Shown one piece after another: positions 5,113 to 5,782 of a DNA stretch of 5,782 nt. The stretch spans positions 5,760-11,541 of the forward strand of contig PKWD01000148.1 in NCBI GenBank assembly GCA_003131945.1. The letters run 5' to 3'. Numbering within the stretch: position 1 is the stretch's first letter; every line of letters begins with the position of its first letter. This DNA comes from Acidimicrobiaceae bacterium. Lineage in GTDB: Bacteria; Actinomycetota; Acidimicrobiia; Acidimicrobiales; UBA8190. The position numbers and the translations under genes are program-made. The notes under the pieces were generated by a model, which searched no databases, had not been told where the DNA came from, and saw nothing but the letters and a program-made list of their open reading frames with translations.

Positions 5113-5411
5113 ACACCGATGGCCGGCAAGTGATCCAAGCGCAACAGGAACCGAGCGGGTTCATCGGTGGGCTCCCCGGTTACTCGGGTGGGCCGCTCCC
5201 CGCGATTGGACTCGGGCCAGGAGAAACCGCATCGGCTCTCGTCGAAGGGGACGACGTTCCGCCGAATGGTGGCGCACCTTGTGGGCCGGTTACGGCGATA
5301 CTCGTGACGCCACCCAACGCCGTTCAGTCAGTGCAACTCGATGTCGGGGTACCCGGGTGTTCAGACTTCCAAGTGCACCCGGTAGTGCTTGGCAGTACCG
5401 GCCAGGGGTGA
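5046..5411 (+). CDS. DUF4232 domain, C-terminal part of the frameshifted lipoprotein
   Basis: Read from 5046, this frame gives MLFNNTSSQECRLSGYPG, VALLNTDGRQVIQA, LGPGETASALVEG, CGPVTAILVTPPNA and VPGCSDFQVHPVV. These are the successive signatures of DUF4232, including its conserved Cys residues (ECRL, APCG, PGCS). Joined to residues 183-205 of the preceding frame it forms a complete DUF4232 domain ending at the protein C-terminus. There is no independent Shine-Dalgarno at 5046, so the segment is not a separate gene. DUF4232 is a secreted actinobacterial domain of unknown function, often the last domain of lipoproteins. Confidence 0.82.
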   Translation: MLFNNTSSQECRLSGYPGVALLNTDGRQVIQAQQEPSGFIGGLPGYSGGPLPAIGLGPGETASALVEGDDVPPNGGAPCGPVTAILVTPPNAVQSVQLDVGVPGCSDFQVHPVVLGSTGQG

Positions 5412-5589
5412 GGTCCCGGCCCCAAGAGGACAGCGGTTCCGGGCACGCATATTCGGCGATACCGATAGCGCCATGTATCCATTCGGTCCGGGTGGGTTGT
5501 GCCGTAACCGGAAGCCCGGTGCTGACCGTGACCGTCCGCAATCCGCGGCTCGGATCAATATCGCGCAGGTCCGGGTCCGAGCGGCCTCA
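5412..5589. other. Convergent intergenic stretch
   Basis: No gene is supported between the plus-strand lipoprotein stop at 5411 and the repeat block preceding the minus-strand stop at 5619. It contains a perfect hairpin ACCGG-AAGC-CCGGT (5507-5520) nested near a larger CCGGG/CCCGG pairing. Open frames here are shadows without start signals or recognisable products. Confidence 0.5.
5507..5520. terminator. Small hairpin in the convergent region, possible terminator
   Basis: ACCGG-AAGC-CCGGT is a 5-bp perfect stem with a 4-nt loop, about 95 nt after the plus-strand lipoprotein stop. There is no T-run. An alternative longer fold uses CCGGG (5488-5492) with CCCGG (5515-5519). Confidence 0.28.
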
Positions 5590-5618
5590 GCTTGACGATA
5601 CGGGATCCGGCAATGTCG
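5590..5618. repeat. 29-bp block, copy 2 (partner at 1547-1575)
   Basis: It shares 24 of 29 positions with 1547-1575, core CCGGCAATGTCG, in direct orientation about 4 kb away. Its right end overlaps the left arm of the 5610-5641 hairpin and abuts the stop codon of the minus-strand gene. Confidence 0.45.
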
Positions 5619-5641
5619 CTAGGTGGCGGAGGCGACATTGC
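5610..5641 (-). terminator. 10-bp-stem hairpin spanning the stop codon of the right-edge gene
   Basis: GCAATGTCGC (5610-5619) and GCGACATTGC (5632-5641) are perfect inverted repeats with a 12-nt loop. The minus-strand stop TAG (5619-5621) straddles loop and stem, so one arm lies inside the coding sequence. It may end the minus-strand transcript or protect its 3' end. No U-tract follows. Confidence 0.45.
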
Positions 5642-5782
5642 GCCCGGTCACCGTGGCGATATCAATCAGAATGAAGAGAGTGTTCTCTGGTGCGGATCCA
5701 CCGCTGAGAGGCTGGGACTCGCTACCGTCGAACACACCGGGATGTTGGCCTGACTGTCCGGCAGCGGGACCCACGTTGTGGT
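5619..5782 (-). CDS. C-terminal 53 residues of an unrecognised protein (start beyond right edge)
   Basis: The minus-strand frame entering from the right edge stays open to TAG at 5619-5621. It reads as a Gly/Ser-rich segment (GPAAGQSGQHPGVFDGSESQ) followed by an ordered end (ENTLFILIDIATVTGRNVAS). Third positions are mostly G or C, and the hydrophobic strand FILIDIATV near the end looks like real protein. I do not recognise the family. Other minus frames also stay open for part of this stretch, so the call is moderate. The stop lies within a strong hairpin, which fits a gene end. Confidence 0.45.
   Translation of the reverse strand, partial: HNVGPAAGQSGQHPGVFDGSESQPLSGGSAPENTLFILIDIATVTGRNVASAT

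Noticed and set aside
5075..5674. 199-codon plus-strand frame
   Set aside because: It is a shadow of the DUF4232 coding region that continues by chance through the intergenic stretch; its composition is Arg/Ser-rich.
5671..5782. Plus-strand ATG frame open to the right edge (MKRVFSGADPP...)
   Set aside because: It has no Shine-Dalgarno, a Cys/Pro/Trp-rich product and a better antisense frame over the same bases.

Overview
The window looks like chromosomal DNA from a high-GC member of the Actinomycetota. The evidence is GC-rich third codon positions in the real frames, frequent GTG starts, and families common in that phylum: a DUF4232 lipoprotein, a DUF1918-like small protein, a PPOX/F420-type split-barrel protein and an actinobacterial HEAT-repeat protein. 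I cannot place it below phylum. There are no rRNA or tRNA genes, CRISPR arrays or intact mobile elements.

Layout from left to right. (1) Positions 1-1087, minus strand: the N-terminal 362 codons of a secreted glycine-rich surface protein with a putative Ig-like domain, running off the left edge and preceded by a 14-codon minicistron. (2) About 1130-1829: no convincing gene; it holds small inverted repeats, an imperfect 60-nt-spaced repeat, one copy of a 29-bp block that recurs at 5590, and a possible IS21-like end. (3) 1830-2240, plus: a HEAT-repeat protein followed by a strong hairpin. (4) 2342-2367: a hairpin between convergent genes. (5) 2460-2905, minus: a 7-codon minicistron, a possible 44-aa protein and a DUF1918-like protein with a basic tail. 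(6) 3005-3463, minus: a pyridoxamine-phosphate-oxidase-like split-barrel protein. (7) 3615-4262, minus: a conserved 215-aa protein of unknown function. (8) 4432-5411, plus: a lipoprotein gene with a neocarzinostatin-like domain and a DUF4232 domain, split by one -1 frame change at about 5044. (9) 5619 to the right edge, minus: the last 53 codons of an unrecognised gene whose stop codon lies inside a 10-bp-stem hairpin.

The genes do not form a pathway. Two products are envelope-exposed (the glycine-rich protein and the lipoprotein); the others appear cytoplasmic. The two least ordinary observations are the clean single-base frame change joining two otherwise intact domains of the lipoprotein, and two separate minus-strand transcripts with the same translation-start layout: strong Shine-Dalgarno, CACCC, ATG, very short ORF, then ATGA overlapping the next start. 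I found no clear evidence of a new defence, mobile or biosynthetic system.
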